Under the pieces are notes generated by a model that was not told the DNA's origin, did not search any database, and saw only the letters and a list, made by a program, of their open reading frames with translations. From positions 60,633-124,632 of the forward strand of contig NZ_CAHJWJ010000007.1 of the NCBI RefSeq assembly GCF_903642285.1: a stretch of DNA of 64,000 bases. Direction: 5' to 3'. The DNA comes from Sphingomonas bacterium (lineage in GTDB: Bacteria; Pseudomonadota; Alphaproteobacteria; Sphingomonadales; Sphingomonadaceae). Shown piece by piece: positions 29,919-38,147 of this stretch (positions are counted from its first letter, which is position 1; each line of letters opens with the position of its first letter). The position numbers and the translations under genes are program-made.

Positions 29919-29996
29919 CGCTGAAGCGGCGTCGAAATGTTGCCGTAATCGTCGATCAAAATTGCTGCTGATCTTCGTTCATGGCGAGGCGGATGC

Positions 29997-30848
29997 ATGC
30001 GGAGTTGGTATTTCCTACTTACGTGGTTTGCCGTGGTCATCCCCAGGGCCATGGGCGCGACGATCGATGCTCGCCAGGCACCGACCTACGCGCCCGTATC
30101 GCGTGACATGTGCACCATGCCTGCGGGGTGGGTGCGGCCGTTTACGCACGTCTACCATCTGCGCAACGGCGCCATTCTCGTCTTCGTAGGGGTGGATCAT
30201 ACGGACGATCTGACCGACGATACGCATCGGCAGCTCAAGACCGCGTTCGAACGCTACAAGCCGACTCTCGCGCTGATCGAGGGCACGTCGTCAACAAAAA
30301 GCGCATTCGACTGGTACCGACGGGACATCGCGGGTCTCGCGAAGCAGCGAACCGATGGGGGCGCCGTATCGGAAAATCTGTACGCGGTTACCTTGGCGGT
30401 AAGCGGCGGCGCCCAATTCTCGGGTTGGGATTTCAGCCCGGACCAAGATTACAAGGTGCTTGTCGACGACAAGTTCGCGATCGACGATGCGCTCGGTGCT
30501 CACCTTCTTCGCGGCAAGGTGAACCCTTTCGGAAGCGAAGCCACGGCTGACAATGTGGCAAGGCAGGTACGCTATGCCACCGCCGTCCAGCCCGTCGCGG
30601 GATTCGAATATGCCGCTTGGTACCGACGAGCTTATGGCGAGCATTACGATCCCATCAACGGCACGCCTTGCGGAAAAGGAATCGCGAGTCGGGTTGTCAG
30701 TGATCTCAGCTATCGCCGGAATTTGCACCTGACGGGTCTCATCGATGCCCACGCGATCCCCGGCCAGATCATTCTCGTCGAGGCTGGCGCCAATCATTGG
30801 CTCGCGCTCAAAGATTGGCTCGCGACGCGATCGACATCGTTTGACTGA
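29997..30848 (+). CDS. Putative exported TraB/Tiki-like protein
   Basis: A 283-residue protein with a likely signal peptide (MRSWYFLLTWFAVVIPRAMGA). Spaced motifs resemble the TraB/Tiki/GumN superfamily: GVDH (65-68) for the GxxH motif, LIEG with Glu95, an RRN pair near 239, and VEAGANH ending at His267 for the C-terminal GxGH-like motif. Those families bind metal through the two His and acidic residues, and Tiki is a membrane-anchored protease; an activity here is only inferred. It is not obviously part of an operon. The identity call is tentative. Confidence 0.4.
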   Translation: MRSWYFLLTWFAVVIPRAMGATIDARQAPTYAPVSRDMCTMPAGWVRPFTHVYHLRNGAILVFVGVDHTDDLTDDTHRQLKTAFERYKPTLALIEGTSSTKSAFDWYRRDIAGLAKQRTDGGAVSENLYAVTLAVSGGAQFSGWDFSPDQDYKVLVDDKFAIDDALGAHLLRGKVNPFGSEATADNVARQVRYATAVQPVAGFEYAAWYRRAYGEHYDPINGTPCGKGIASRVVSDLSYRRNLHLTGLIDAHAIPGQIILVEAGANHWLALKDWLATRSTSFD

Positions 30849-30898
30849 TCGCATCTAGACCGCACGCGTATTTCGAAGGTGGTCGATAATCGACGCCC

Positions 30899-31672
30899 CT
30901 ACTCCCCCCGGAAACTCCCCACGCGCCGTTCCGCCACCGCCCGCACCCCTTCGGCAAAATCCGCCGTCTTCTGCAACCAAGCCTGCTCCGCTAGTTCGTG
31001 ATCCGTCTGCGCCTCGACCAGCGCGGCCAAGTCACCCCGCATCGTCGCCCGCGTCGATGCGACCGCCAGCGGTGCGCCCGCCGCGATCTCGTGCGCCAGG
31101 GCCAGCGCCACCTCGAACGGATCGTCGGCCAGCGCATCCGCCAGCCCCCACTCGAACGCCTGTTCCGCGCGGATGCGCCGCGCGGTCAGGGCCATCAGCA
31201 GCGCGCGCTGACGGCCGATCACGCGTTCCAGCACGGCGGATATGCCGAAGCCGGGATGGAACCCCAGCGCCACGAAATTGGCGACGAACTTGGCGTCGGG
31301 CCCGGCCACGCGGAAATCGGCGACTAGCGACAGGCCCAGCCCCGCGCCGACCGCGGCGCCTTGCACTGCCGCGACGACCGGCGTCTTCACCCCGAACAGC
31401 TTCGCCGCCGCGACGTAGAAGGGGTTGCGCGCGCCGGGTGCCAGGTCCTTCGCGACGGGGTTGGCGTTGACCAGGTCGGCGCCGGCGCAGAAGGTCCGTC
31501 CCTCCGACGCCAGCAAGATCGCGCGGACGTCGCGGTCGGCGTCCGCTTCGTCGAACGCCGCGCCGATGGCCTCGATCATCGCGAGGTCGGCGAAATTGTA
31601 GGGCGGGCGGGTGAAGCGGACGATCGCGACGTGGCCGTCGTAGGTAGTGGTGACGCTGGTTTCGTTTGCCAT
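30899..31672 (-). CDS. Enoyl-CoA hydratase/isomerase family protein
   Basis: A 257-residue crotonase-fold protein. The oxyanion-hole segments are EGRTFCAGADL and AAVQGAAVGAGLGLSLVADFRV. The acidic catalytic pair of classical hydratases is not clearly both present, so it could be a hydratase or an isomerase. The ATG at 31672 (MANETSVTTTYDG) is preferred to the GTG three codons upstream. It is divergent from the thiolase gene across a repeat-filled gap, suggesting both serve fatty acid or acyl-CoA breakdown. Confidence 0.88.
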   Translation of the reverse strand: MANETSVTTTYDGHVAIVRFTRPPYNFADLAMIEAIGAAFDEADADRDVRAILLASEGRTFCAGADLVNANPVAKDLAPGARNPFYVAAAKLFGVKTPVVAAVQGAAVGAGLGLSLVADFRVAGPDAKFVANFVALGFHPGFGISAVLERVIGRQRALLMALTARRIRAEQAFEWGLADALADDPFEVALALAHEIAAGAPLAVASTRATMRGDLAALVEAQTDHELAEQAWLQKTADFAEGVRAVAERRVGSFRGE

Positions 31673-31680
31673 CGGATCCA

Positions 31681-31748
31681 CCGTTCTTCCTGAGCCTGTC
31701 GAAGGGCGTATCCGGTGGCATGTGCTTCGACAAGCTCAGCACGAACGG
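31681..31748. repeat. Inverted repeat of the CCGTTCnTnCTGAGC type
   Basis: CCGTTCTTCCTGAGCCTGTC with GAAG following pairs with CTTCGACAAGCTCAGCACGAACGG. This sequence is a widespread dispersed palindrome in Proteobacteria, including sphingomonads. Confidence 0.85.
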
Positions 31749-31777
31749 TCGGGGAGGACGGTGACGTTCCCCTCTTT

Positions 31778-31859
31778 CGTCACCCCGGGCTCGACCCGGG
31801 GTCCCGCTTCTTCTTGTGCGCCGAAGAAGCGGGGCCCCGGGTCAAGGCCGGGGTGACGG
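31778..31859. repeat. Palindromic intergenic repeat before the thiolase gene
   Basis: CGTCACCCCGGGCTCGACCC at the left and the reverse complement GGGTCAAGGCCGGGGTGACG at the right, with an inner CCGCTTCTTC/GAAGAAGCGG pair. It may form a long hairpin in the divergent promoter region. Confidence 0.8.
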
Positions 31860-31951
31860 AGCGGTGGTCCTAGCGTCACCGGCCAGACTTTCAAAGCATC
31901 GCCCGACCGCCTAGATGCGAGCGCCATACCCATCCCTCGAAAGGCACCTCC

Positions 31952-33148
31952 ATGCGCGAAGCCGCGATCGTCTCCACCGCCCGGACCGCCATCGGCAAGG
32001 CCTATCGCGGCGCGTTCAATGCGACCGAAGCACCGGTGCTGGCGGGGCATGTCATGAACGCCGCGGTGGCGCGTGCGGGGATCGACGCCGCGCGGATCGA
32101 CGATGTGTTCTGGGGCGTCGGCAACCAATGGGGGACGCAAGGCGGTAACGCGGGCCGGATGGCGATCTTCGCTGGCGGGCTGCCCGAGAGCGTCCCCGCC
32201 TTCACGCTCGATCGCAAATGCGGGTCCGGGCTGACCGCGGTGGCGCTCGCCGCGCGGTCGATCATCGCGGGCGATATCGACGTCGCGCTGGCGGGCGGGA
32301 TGGAATCGATCAGCTTCACCGTCACCAAGGACGCGCCGCGCTACGTCAACACCAGTGTCACCGACAACGTCGCCGCCGCGTACATCCCGATGATCGAGAC
32401 CGCGGAGATCGTCGCCGATCGCTACGGCATCAGCCGCGCCGCCCAGGACGAATACGCCGCACAGAGCCAGCAGCGCGCCGCCGCGGGCGTCGCGGCGGGG
32501 GCGTTCGCCCAGGAGATCGTGCCGATCACGGTGGAGAAAGCGCTGTTCGACAAGCAGGGCAACCGCACCGGCAGCGAGACGGTGACGATATCGCAGGACG
32601 AGGGCATTCGCGCGGGTACGACGGTCGAGGCGCTGGCGGGGCTGAAGACGGTGTGGGCGGGCGGCGAGTTCACCGGGCCGGGCAGCAACGTCACCGCGGG
32701 CAATGCCAGCCAGCTGTCGGACGGTGCCGCCGCGCAGATCGTCATGGACCGCGCGACCGCCGCGGCGGAGGGCAAGGACATCCTGGGCATCTATCGCGGG
32801 TTCCAGGCGGCGGGCTGCGCGCCCGACGAGATGGGGATCGGGCCCATCTTCGCGATCCCCAAGCTGCTCGACCGCGCCGGGCTGTCGGTCGGCGATATCG
32901 GGCTATGGGAGCTGAACGAGGCGTTCGCGTCGCAATGTCTGTATTGCCGCGACCATCTCGGCATCGATCCGGCGAAGTACAACGTCAACGGCGGTGCGAT
33001 CGCGGTCGGGCATCCGTTCGGGATGACCGGATCGCGGCTGGTGGGGCATGCGCTGATCGAGGGAAAGAAGCGCGGCGTGCGCTATGTCGTGGTGTCGATG
33101 TGCACTGCGGGCGGGATGGGCGCGGCGGGGTTGTTCGAGATCGTTTGA
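31952..33148 (+). CDS. Thiolase family protein (acetyl-CoA acyltransferase)
   Basis: Condenses or cleaves acyl-CoA. The 398 residues start MREAAIVSTARTAIGKAYRG. The catalytic Cys90 is in DRKCGSGLTAVALAARSI, His354 in NGGAIAVGHPFGMTG, and Cys384 in VVSMCTAGGMGAAGLF. Length and motifs fit the degradative/biosynthetic thiolase superfamily; sequence alone does not settle whether it acts in beta-oxidation or acetoacetyl-CoA synthesis. It is opposite the enoyl-CoA hydratase. Confidence 0.94.
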   Translation: MREAAIVSTARTAIGKAYRGAFNATEAPVLAGHVMNAAVARAGIDAARIDDVFWGVGNQWGTQGGNAGRMAIFAGGLPESVPAFTLDRKCGSGLTAVALAARSIIAGDIDVALAGGMESISFTVTKDAPRYVNTSVTDNVAAAYIPMIETAEIVADRYGISRAAQDEYAAQSQQRAAAGVAAGAFAQEIVPITVEKALFDKQGNRTGSETVTISQDEGIRAGTTVEALAGLKTVWAGGEFTGPGSNVTAGNASQLSDGAAAQIVMDRATAAAEGKDILGIYRGFQAAGCAPDEMGIGPIFAIPKLLDRAGLSVGDIGLWELNEAFASQCLYCRDHLGIDPAKYNVNGGAIAVGHPFGMTGSRLVGHALIEGKKRGVRYVVVSMCTAGGMGAAGLFEIV

Positions 33149-33157
33149 CGTCTTGTG

Positions 33158-33175
33158 CTCCTGCGGACGCAGGAG
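33158..33175. other. Perfect stem-loop between convergent genes
   Basis: CTCCTGC, a GGAC loop, then GCAGGAG. It lies in the short gap between the thiolase and the convergent small gene and resembles one arm of the repeat at 58605-58675. It could act as a terminator for both, but there is no T-run. Confidence 0.5.
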
Positions 33176-33182
33176 AAAGAGA

Positions 33183-33572
33183 TTACGCGCGCAGCCCGAT
33201 CCGCACGCCGGTGACGCTCGCCACCAAAGTCTCGACCTGCGCCGCCAGGAAACCCGCCGCGACGAACGCGTCGATTTCGCGCGTCGGCAGCGCGAAGCCG
33301 TGGTGCCAGGCGTGGACCGCCAGCCGGCGCAGCGCTTCGAGCCGGCCATCCGCGAGCCGCGAACGGGTGCCGAGCCCGAACAGGCCACCGACCGCACGCG
33401 ACATGCGGCTGGGCTGCGACAGGCTGCGCAGCGGATCGCGCTTGGCGAGCGCGATCACGCTCCATTCCAGCGCGGTGAATCCCGGCAGCCCGGCGACCGC
33501 TTCGGCGATGGGCGCGGGGCAGGTCGCGCCGACCGGGGCGGCGAAGGCGTTGTCGAGATCGAGATAGGCCAT
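33183..33572 (-). CDS. Small protein of unknown function, probable TetR-regulated gene
   Basis: A 129-residue, mostly helical, soluble protein with no signal peptide or recognised domain (MAYLDLDNAFAAPVGATCPAP at the start, VHAWHHGFALPTREIDAFVAAGF later). Its upstream region contains two palindromes of the same design as one over the start of the TetR gene that lies directly upstream on the same strand. It is therefore a probable target of that regulator. Function is not known. Confidence 0.65.
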   Translation of the reverse strand: MAYLDLDNAFAAPVGATCPAPIAEAVAGLPGFTALEWSVIALAKRDPLRSLSQPSRMSRAVGGLFGLGTRSRLADGRLEALRRLAVHAWHHGFALPTREIDAFVAAGFLAAQVETLVASVTGVRIGLRA

Positions 33573-33718
33573 GATCGAACACCCCTGATGGCGAGCGACG
33601 TCGGCCGATCACCGCGCGCAACCAAGGTCGCGCGCGCCGTTCCGCCGGCATTGATGTGTAACGATGCCGCGGCGGCGAAAACCCGTCGCGGTCGTGAAGC
33701 GGGAACGCCCCGTCTTCG

Positions 33719-33732
33719 ATACCAGGCGGTAT
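33719..33732. promoter_or_regulatory. Candidate TetR operator 1
   Basis: ATACCAGGCGGTAT, arms ATACC and GGTAT with a four-base centre, 147 bases upstream of the small gene at 33183-33572. It differs by one base from the site over the TetR start (34405-34418). Confidence 0.65.
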
Positions 33733-33767
33733 ATAAAAGCCGACCCCCGGTCGTCAACCGCTTTCTT

Positions 33768-33779
33768 TACCGTTCGGTA
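33768..33779. promoter_or_regulatory. Candidate TetR operator 2
   Basis: TACCGTTCGGTA, arms TACCG and CGGTA; this pattern is common for TetR/AcrR regulators. It lies just after the regulator's stop codon and upstream of the small gene. Confidence 0.6.
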
Positions 33780-33782
33780 GAA

Positions 33783-34406
33783 TTAATTTTCCGGAGCGGT
33801 CGGCCAGATCGACAGACTGGTCTCCACCAATTGCTCCAGCTGCTCGACCGATGCGCCCGACCCCGCCTGTATCGCCAGCCCCTGCATCAATGCGAGGAGA
33901 TAGCGGACGAGCGCGGCGGGGGTCATGCCGTGGGGCAGTTCGCCTGCGGCCTGCGCGCGTTCGAACCGGGCGACCATCGCGGCCTCCGAAGAGGCACGCC
34001 GCGCGATCACCGCATCCTTGATGGACTCCGTTTCGCTACCGCATGCCATCGTGCTGATGACGCTGAGGCAGCCTTTGGGGTTGCAGCTCGACGCGTGCAT
34101 TTCGAGCCCGCCGCGCAACAGCCGCTCGGCGACGCCGCGCGCGGTCGGGGCGTCGAGCGCGGTCTTCATATACGCCAGCTTCTCGCGCTCATAGAGATCG
34201 AGCGCCTTGCCGAACAACGCTTCCTTGTTGCCGAACGCGGCATATAGGCTGGGCTTCGTGATCCCCATCGCCGCGGTCAATTCCGCCATCGACGCCGCTT
34301 CGTACCCATTGGTCCAGAACACGCGCAGCGCCGCGGTCAGCGCCTCGTCGAGATCGAACTCGCGCGGCCGACCCTTGGCGGGTGCCTGGGGACAGCAGAG
34401 TTTCAT
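33783..34406 (-). CDS. TetR/AcrR family transcriptional regulator
   Basis: A 207-residue repressor-type regulator. The N-terminal DNA-binding domain reads GRPREFDLDEALTAALRVF, then YEAASMAELTAAMGITKPSLYAAFGNKEALF, the typical HTH. The C-terminal ligand domain is helical. A candidate operator overlaps the start codon, which suggests autorepression; two more lie between this gene and the small gene downstream. The ligand is not evident. The N-terminal MKLCCPQAPAK is slightly extended relative to the core domain. Confidence 0.93.
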   Translation of the reverse strand: MKLCCPQAPAKGRPREFDLDEALTAALRVFWTNGYEAASMAELTAAMGITKPSLYAAFGNKEALFGKALDLYEREKLAYMKTALDAPTARGVAERLLRGGLEMHASSCNPKGCLSVISTMACGSETESIKDAVIARRASSEAAMVARFERAQAAGELPHGMTPAALVRYLLALMQGLAIQAGSGASVEQLEQLVETSLSIWPTAPEN

Positions 34407-34418
34407 ACCAAGCGGTAT
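34405..34418. promoter_or_regulatory. Candidate TetR operator 3 over the regulator start codon
   Basis: ATACCAAGCGGTAT, arms ATACC and GGTAT, overlapping the ATG of the TetR gene. Binding here would block its own expression. Confidence 0.65.
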
Positions 34419-34463
34419 ATAGTGAAGCCGTCATCCGAGTCCAGCGAGACGTTGGCCGGCCGA

Positions 34464-35921
34464 TCAGCCGCGGTGCGTACGTCGCCGATAGACCAGCATA
34501 TGCCCGCCCTCGCGCGGCGCGATCTGCACCAGCCGATAATCGCGCGCGAGCGCGGCGCGCATGACGGCCAGGCTCTGCGCGTTCCAGTCGGCGAGCGGGT
34601 GATCCAGCGTCACGACGACGGGCGGCGCGGCAGCCATGATCCGCGCGACCTCGCCGGCCTCGTCGATCCCCGTCGCCCCCTGTTCGGGGGCATAGGCCAG
34701 CGTCGAGGGGAAGGCATAGGCCGTCGGCAGGCAGGCCTGCGCCAGATGGTACAGGATCGAATCGCCCGCGAAGACATAGGGGCAGCGACCATGATCGTTC
34801 GCTGCCATCGTCCGCGCGACCGCATACACCGCGGCGCGGTCGTCGGTGCGAAGCGCCAGCTTGACCGCGAACACCGCGCACCCCGCCGCGAGCGCGGCGA
34901 TCATCGCGCGCCGGTGCGGGGTGAAGGTCGGTGCCGCCGCCACGCACAGCGGGGCGACGAGCGGCAACGCGTAATGATCGAAGAACACGCCGATCATCGC
35001 ATACCCCACCAGCGCCGCCACCAGCCAGCCGAACGCGATACCCGGCGCGCGGGCGCCGGGCCCCGCCCGCAAGGCGACACATGCCGCGATGGCGAGCGGC
35101 GACAATTGCGACCAGGTACCGATCAGCCGCATCGCGATCTTGCTGGCCGGATAGCCGTGCCGCAGCAGGATCGACGAGAAGTTCGCGAACCAGAAGGCGG
35201 CGAAGATCGCGGGCCCCTTCGCCCGGTAGATCGCGACGACCAGCGCGGTCGGCGCGATGCCCAGTGTGATCCATGCGATCGCCGCTGCGCCCATAACCCG
35301 CCGGCGCGCGCCGGCGCGGCGCAAATAGACCAGATGGACGACGCCGAAATACGCCCCCTCCACCGCGGGAGTGTATTTGGTCTGGATCGCCAGCCCGGCG
35401 AGCAGACACACCATAACGCCGTTGCCGACGATCGCCCCGACCCGCCGCTCGCCCGCAAGTTCCGGCAGCCGCAGCGACAACAAGGCCGCGAGCGTCACGA
35501 ACAGGTCGTAGAAGACCGGCGACTGGCCGGCCCGGCCGCTCAGCAGCGGCAGCCAGACCAGATAGGCCGCACCCGCCGCCAACGCCGCGCCGCGCGATGC
35601 GCCGACCTTGCGCGCCATCCGCTCGACGACCCACGCCGTTGCCGCCGCGAACGACAGCGCGACGAGCTGGTACGCGACGATGCCGTTGCCGGGAAGCAAG
35701 CGGATCGCGGCGTAGATCGCGAACAGCCCGATCGGCTTGCGGTCCCAGATATCGACATAGGGCAGCGCACCGCTGAGCATCCGGTCGCCGACGAGCAGAT
35801 AATATTGTTCGTCGACATGGACGATCGGGTTGCCGACGTCCCAGACCCGCGTCGCCACGGCCAACGCGAGGAGGATCAGCGGCAACCGGCCGCGCTGCCA
35901 TGGCGACATTCGCTCGCGCAT
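34464..35921 (-). CDS. GT39-like membrane glycosyltransferase, copy 1
   Basis: A 485-residue inner-membrane protein of the PMT/ArnT-like GT39 group, with about ten hydrophobic segments. The family feature is an acidic pair in the first periplasmic loop, seen in PIVHVDEQYYLLVGDRML, followed by ALPYVDIWDRKPIGLF. Such enzymes move sugars from polyprenyl-phosphate donors to lipid or protein. The start at 35921 (MRERMSPWQRGR) has AAGGCGGGACGGG upstream; a longer frame to 36149 is open but unconserved. It resembles the gene at 42849-44348. Confidence 0.8.
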   Translation of the reverse strand: MRERMSPWQRGRLPLILLALAVATRVWDVGNPIVHVDEQYYLLVGDRMLSGALPYVDIWDRKPIGLFAIYAAIRLLPGNGIVAYQLVALSFAAATAWVVERMARKVGASRGAALAAGAAYLVWLPLLSGRAGQSPVFYDLFVTLAALLSLRLPELAGERRVGAIVGNGVMVCLLAGLAIQTKYTPAVEGAYFGVVHLVYLRRAGARRRVMGAAAIAWITLGIAPTALVVAIYRAKGPAIFAAFWFANFSSILLRHGYPASKIAMRLIGTWSQLSPLAIAACVALRAGPGARAPGIAFGWLVAALVGYAMIGVFFDHYALPLVAPLCVAAAPTFTPHRRAMIAALAAGCAVFAVKLALRTDDRAAVYAVARTMAANDHGRCPYVFAGDSILYHLAQACLPTAYAFPSTLAYAPEQGATGIDEAGEVARIMAAAPPVVVTLDHPLADWNAQSLAVMRAALARDYRLVQIAPREGGHMLVYRRRTHRG

Positions 35922-36078
35922 CCCGTCCCGCCTTACCCTCGCCTCGTCGCAATCGCTTCGTCGAACGCCGTCGCACGGTGGCGAAGCGGATGCCATGACG
36001 AATGTCCGGGTGCGGAATCGGTCGCACCGCATCGTCCATGCAATGTGAGCGATGCCTGACGCATCGCGAAGGGCTGTC

Positions 36079-37014
36079 ATGAACGATACGCTGCGCACCG
36101 CCTTCGACCGGACCCGCCGCCTGCTGGCCGATCCGCTGGTCGCCCGCATCGGCGGGCGGGCGATCTCCGTCGCGGTGCTCGGCGGTGCGTTGTTCGAACT
36201 TCACATGATGGATTGGCACGCGATCGCCGCGATGGTGCCGCATGCGCCGATATTCTGGTCGGTGTTCGCGGTCATGTACATGACGCCGGTCGTCGCCGAC
36301 TGGTCGATCTACAGCCGGATCTGGCGGATGCCGGTATCGGGGATGCAGCATCTGCTTCGCAAGACGATCGGCAACGAACTGGTGTTCGGCTATATCGGCG
36401 AGGCGTATCTGTACACCTGGGCGCGGCGGTCGGGCGAAGTCGGTGCGGACGCGTTCCGCGCGGTGCGCGATGTCGCGATCCTGTCGTCCGCGGTCGGCAG
36501 CATCGTCACGCTGGCCGCCGCGCTGGCGGTCGTGCCCGTCGCGGGCAAGCTGCACCTCGCCATCCCTTATTGGGCGATCCTGCCGTCGATCGCGGTCATC
36601 CTTGCCCCGCCGATCTTCGCCCTGGCGTTCGGCAAGCGATTGTTCAGCCTGCCGCCGGCGATGCTGGCGCGGATCGTGACGATCCATGGCATTCGCGCCG
36701 CGCTGACCGTGCTGCTGACCGCGGTACTCTGGCATATCGCGCTGCCCGATATCGCCGTCGTCTACTGGCTCGCCTTCGCCGCGCTGAAACTCGTCCTGTC
36801 GCGGCTGCCGTTGATCTCGAACCGCGAACTGGTCTTCGCCGGTACCACCGCGGCGCTGCTCGGTCGCGGATCGGACGTAGCGCAACTGATGACGATGATG
36901 GCGGCGCTCGTGGCGGCGACGCATGTGCTCGCCGGGATCGGCCTGTCGATCGGCGACGCGATCGAGGGTGCCGCCAGGCGCACGCGCGGCGTCCTCAGCC
37001 CCAGCGCGGCCTGA
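36079..37014 (+). CDS. Integral membrane protein of unknown function
   Basis: A 311-residue protein with about eight hydrophobic segments (for example VLGGALFELHMMDW, FWSVFAVMYMTPVVADW, IVTLAAALAVVPVAG). The arrangement is reminiscent of flippase-like proteins but no diagnostic motif was recognised. The ATG at 36079 is chosen with GAAGGG six bases upstream. The last codons and stop lie in the first unit of a 29-base tandem repeat. It is divergent from the GT39-like gene and precedes a GT2 gene, suggesting envelope work. Confidence 0.6.
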   Translation: MNDTLRTAFDRTRRLLADPLVARIGGRAISVAVLGGALFELHMMDWHAIAAMVPHAPIFWSVFAVMYMTPVVADWSIYSRIWRMPVSGMQHLLRKTIGNELVFGYIGEAYLYTWARRSGEVGADAFRAVRDVAILSSAVGSIVTLAAALAVVPVAGKLHLAIPYWAILPSIAVILAPPIFALAFGKRLFSLPPAMLARIVTIHGIRAALTVLLTAVLWHIALPDIAVVYWLAFAALKLVLSRLPLISNRELVFAGTTAALLGRGSDVAQLMTMMAALVAATHVLAGIGLSIGDAIEGAARRTRGVLSPSAA

Positions 37015-37088
37015 TCCGCGTAACCGGCCAAAGCGCGGCCTGATCCGCGTAACCGGCCAAAGCGCCACCTGATCCGCGCAATCGCCAA
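37003..37088 (+). repeat. 29-base tandem repeat over the end of the membrane protein gene
   Basis: Unit AGCGCGGCCTGATCCGCGTA plus ACCGGCCAA occurs at 37003 and exactly again at 37032, with a diverged third copy at 37061 and a trace of a fourth. The first copy contains the Ser-Ala-Ala-stop of the membrane protein. Confidence 0.85.
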
Positions 37089-37226
37089 GGCGCGCCCCGA
37101 TCCGCTCGGTCCGCAGGATGATTAAAAAATCGTCACCGTCGGGTGCGGGTCCGCGAGCCCGGCATCGTCCTGCATGTGACGGGGAGATCGCGGCATCGGA
37201 AACGGTGTAGCGGGTGGGGACACTGC

Positions 37227-38147
37227 ATGCTGTTTGATTTCGAGACGCGTAGCGCCGATCCGTTCGGCAACGATAGCGGTGCCTCCGGCTGGACACGCCC
37301 CGCGATACTCGACCGGCGCATGCCCGACTGGAGCGTCGTCGTCCCCTTTTTCAACGAACGCGTATTGTTGCCGCTGACGTTGGAAAGCCTGGCCGCGCAG
37401 CGGGTGCGCGCGCGGTTCATCCTCGTGGACAACGGCTCGACCGACGGCAGCGCGGGCGTCGCCACCGCGGCATGCCGCCGCCTCGGTCTCGATTTCGTCG
37501 TCGTTACCGAGGCTCGCCCGGGCAAGGTCGCCGCGCTTACCGCCGGCTTGCGCCTCGTCCGTACGATCTACGTCGCGACCTGCGATGCGGACACCTGGTA
37601 TCCCGCGGATTATCTCGCCAATGCCGGCCGCGTCCTGGCCGAGGGCCATGTCGTCGTCGGTGCCTATTTCGTGACGCAGGGCGCGAGCGCGGACGCGCAC
37701 GAGAAGGCAGGTCGCCGGATCGTGAAGACCGCCGCGCTGCTTCGCGGGCAATGTCATACCGGCGGCGCGGGCCAGGCGTTTCGCACCGACGTACTGCGCC
37801 GCGCGGGCGGGTTCGATGCCGCGCGCTGGTCCTATGTGCTGGAGGACCACGAGATCGTCCACCAGGTGCTGAAACACGGCACGATGGGCTATGCGACCGA
37901 CCTGTGGTGCGTGCCCTCGGTGCGCGACCGCGATCGCCCGTCGATCCGCTGGACGCTGGCCGAACGGCTGCTCTACGCCGCGCTCGCGCCGGTTGCGGGG
38001 GACTGGTTCTTCTACCGCTTCCTCGGCCGCCGGCTTGACGGGCGTCGCCTGTCGAGCCAGTCGATCCGCGAACGCCGGTTCCACGGTCCGGAACGCGCTG
38101 GTCCGGAAAGGACGGTCGGTGCCGCGGCTTATTCTGTGTGCGGATGA
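37227..38147 (+). CDS. Glycosyltransferase family 2
   Basis: A 306-residue GT-A fold enzyme. SVVVPFFNERVLLPLTLESL is the nucleotide-sugar binding start, ILVDNGSTDGSA the second strand, and CDADTWYPADY the DxD-type metal motif. YVLEDHEI likely includes the catalytic acidic residue (ED). No membrane segments, so it acts at the cytosolic face. The start ATG at 37227 gives MLFDFETRSADPF. It overlaps the next gene by about 29 bases, suggesting coupling with the deacetylase. Confidence 0.88.
   Translation: MLFDFETRSADPFGNDSGASGWTRPAILDRRMPDWSVVVPFFNERVLLPLTLESLAAQRVRARFILVDNGSTDGSAGVATAACRRLGLDFVVVTEARPGKVAALTAGLRLVRTIYVATCDADTWYPADYLANAGRVLAEGHVVVGAYFVTQGASADAHEKAGRRIVKTAALLRGQCHTGGAGQAFRTDVLRRAGGFDAARWSYVLEDHEIVHQVLKHGTMGYATDLWCVPSVRDRDRPSIRWTLAERLLYAALAPVAGDWFFYRFLGRRLDGRRLSSQSIRERRFHGPERAGPERTVGAAAYSVCG

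Noticed and set aside
34189..37296. A 1035-codon open frame on the minus strand
   Set aside because: It spans parts of the TetR, GT39-like and membrane protein genes in another frame and is Arg-rich without motifs; the known families in the other frames explain the sequence.
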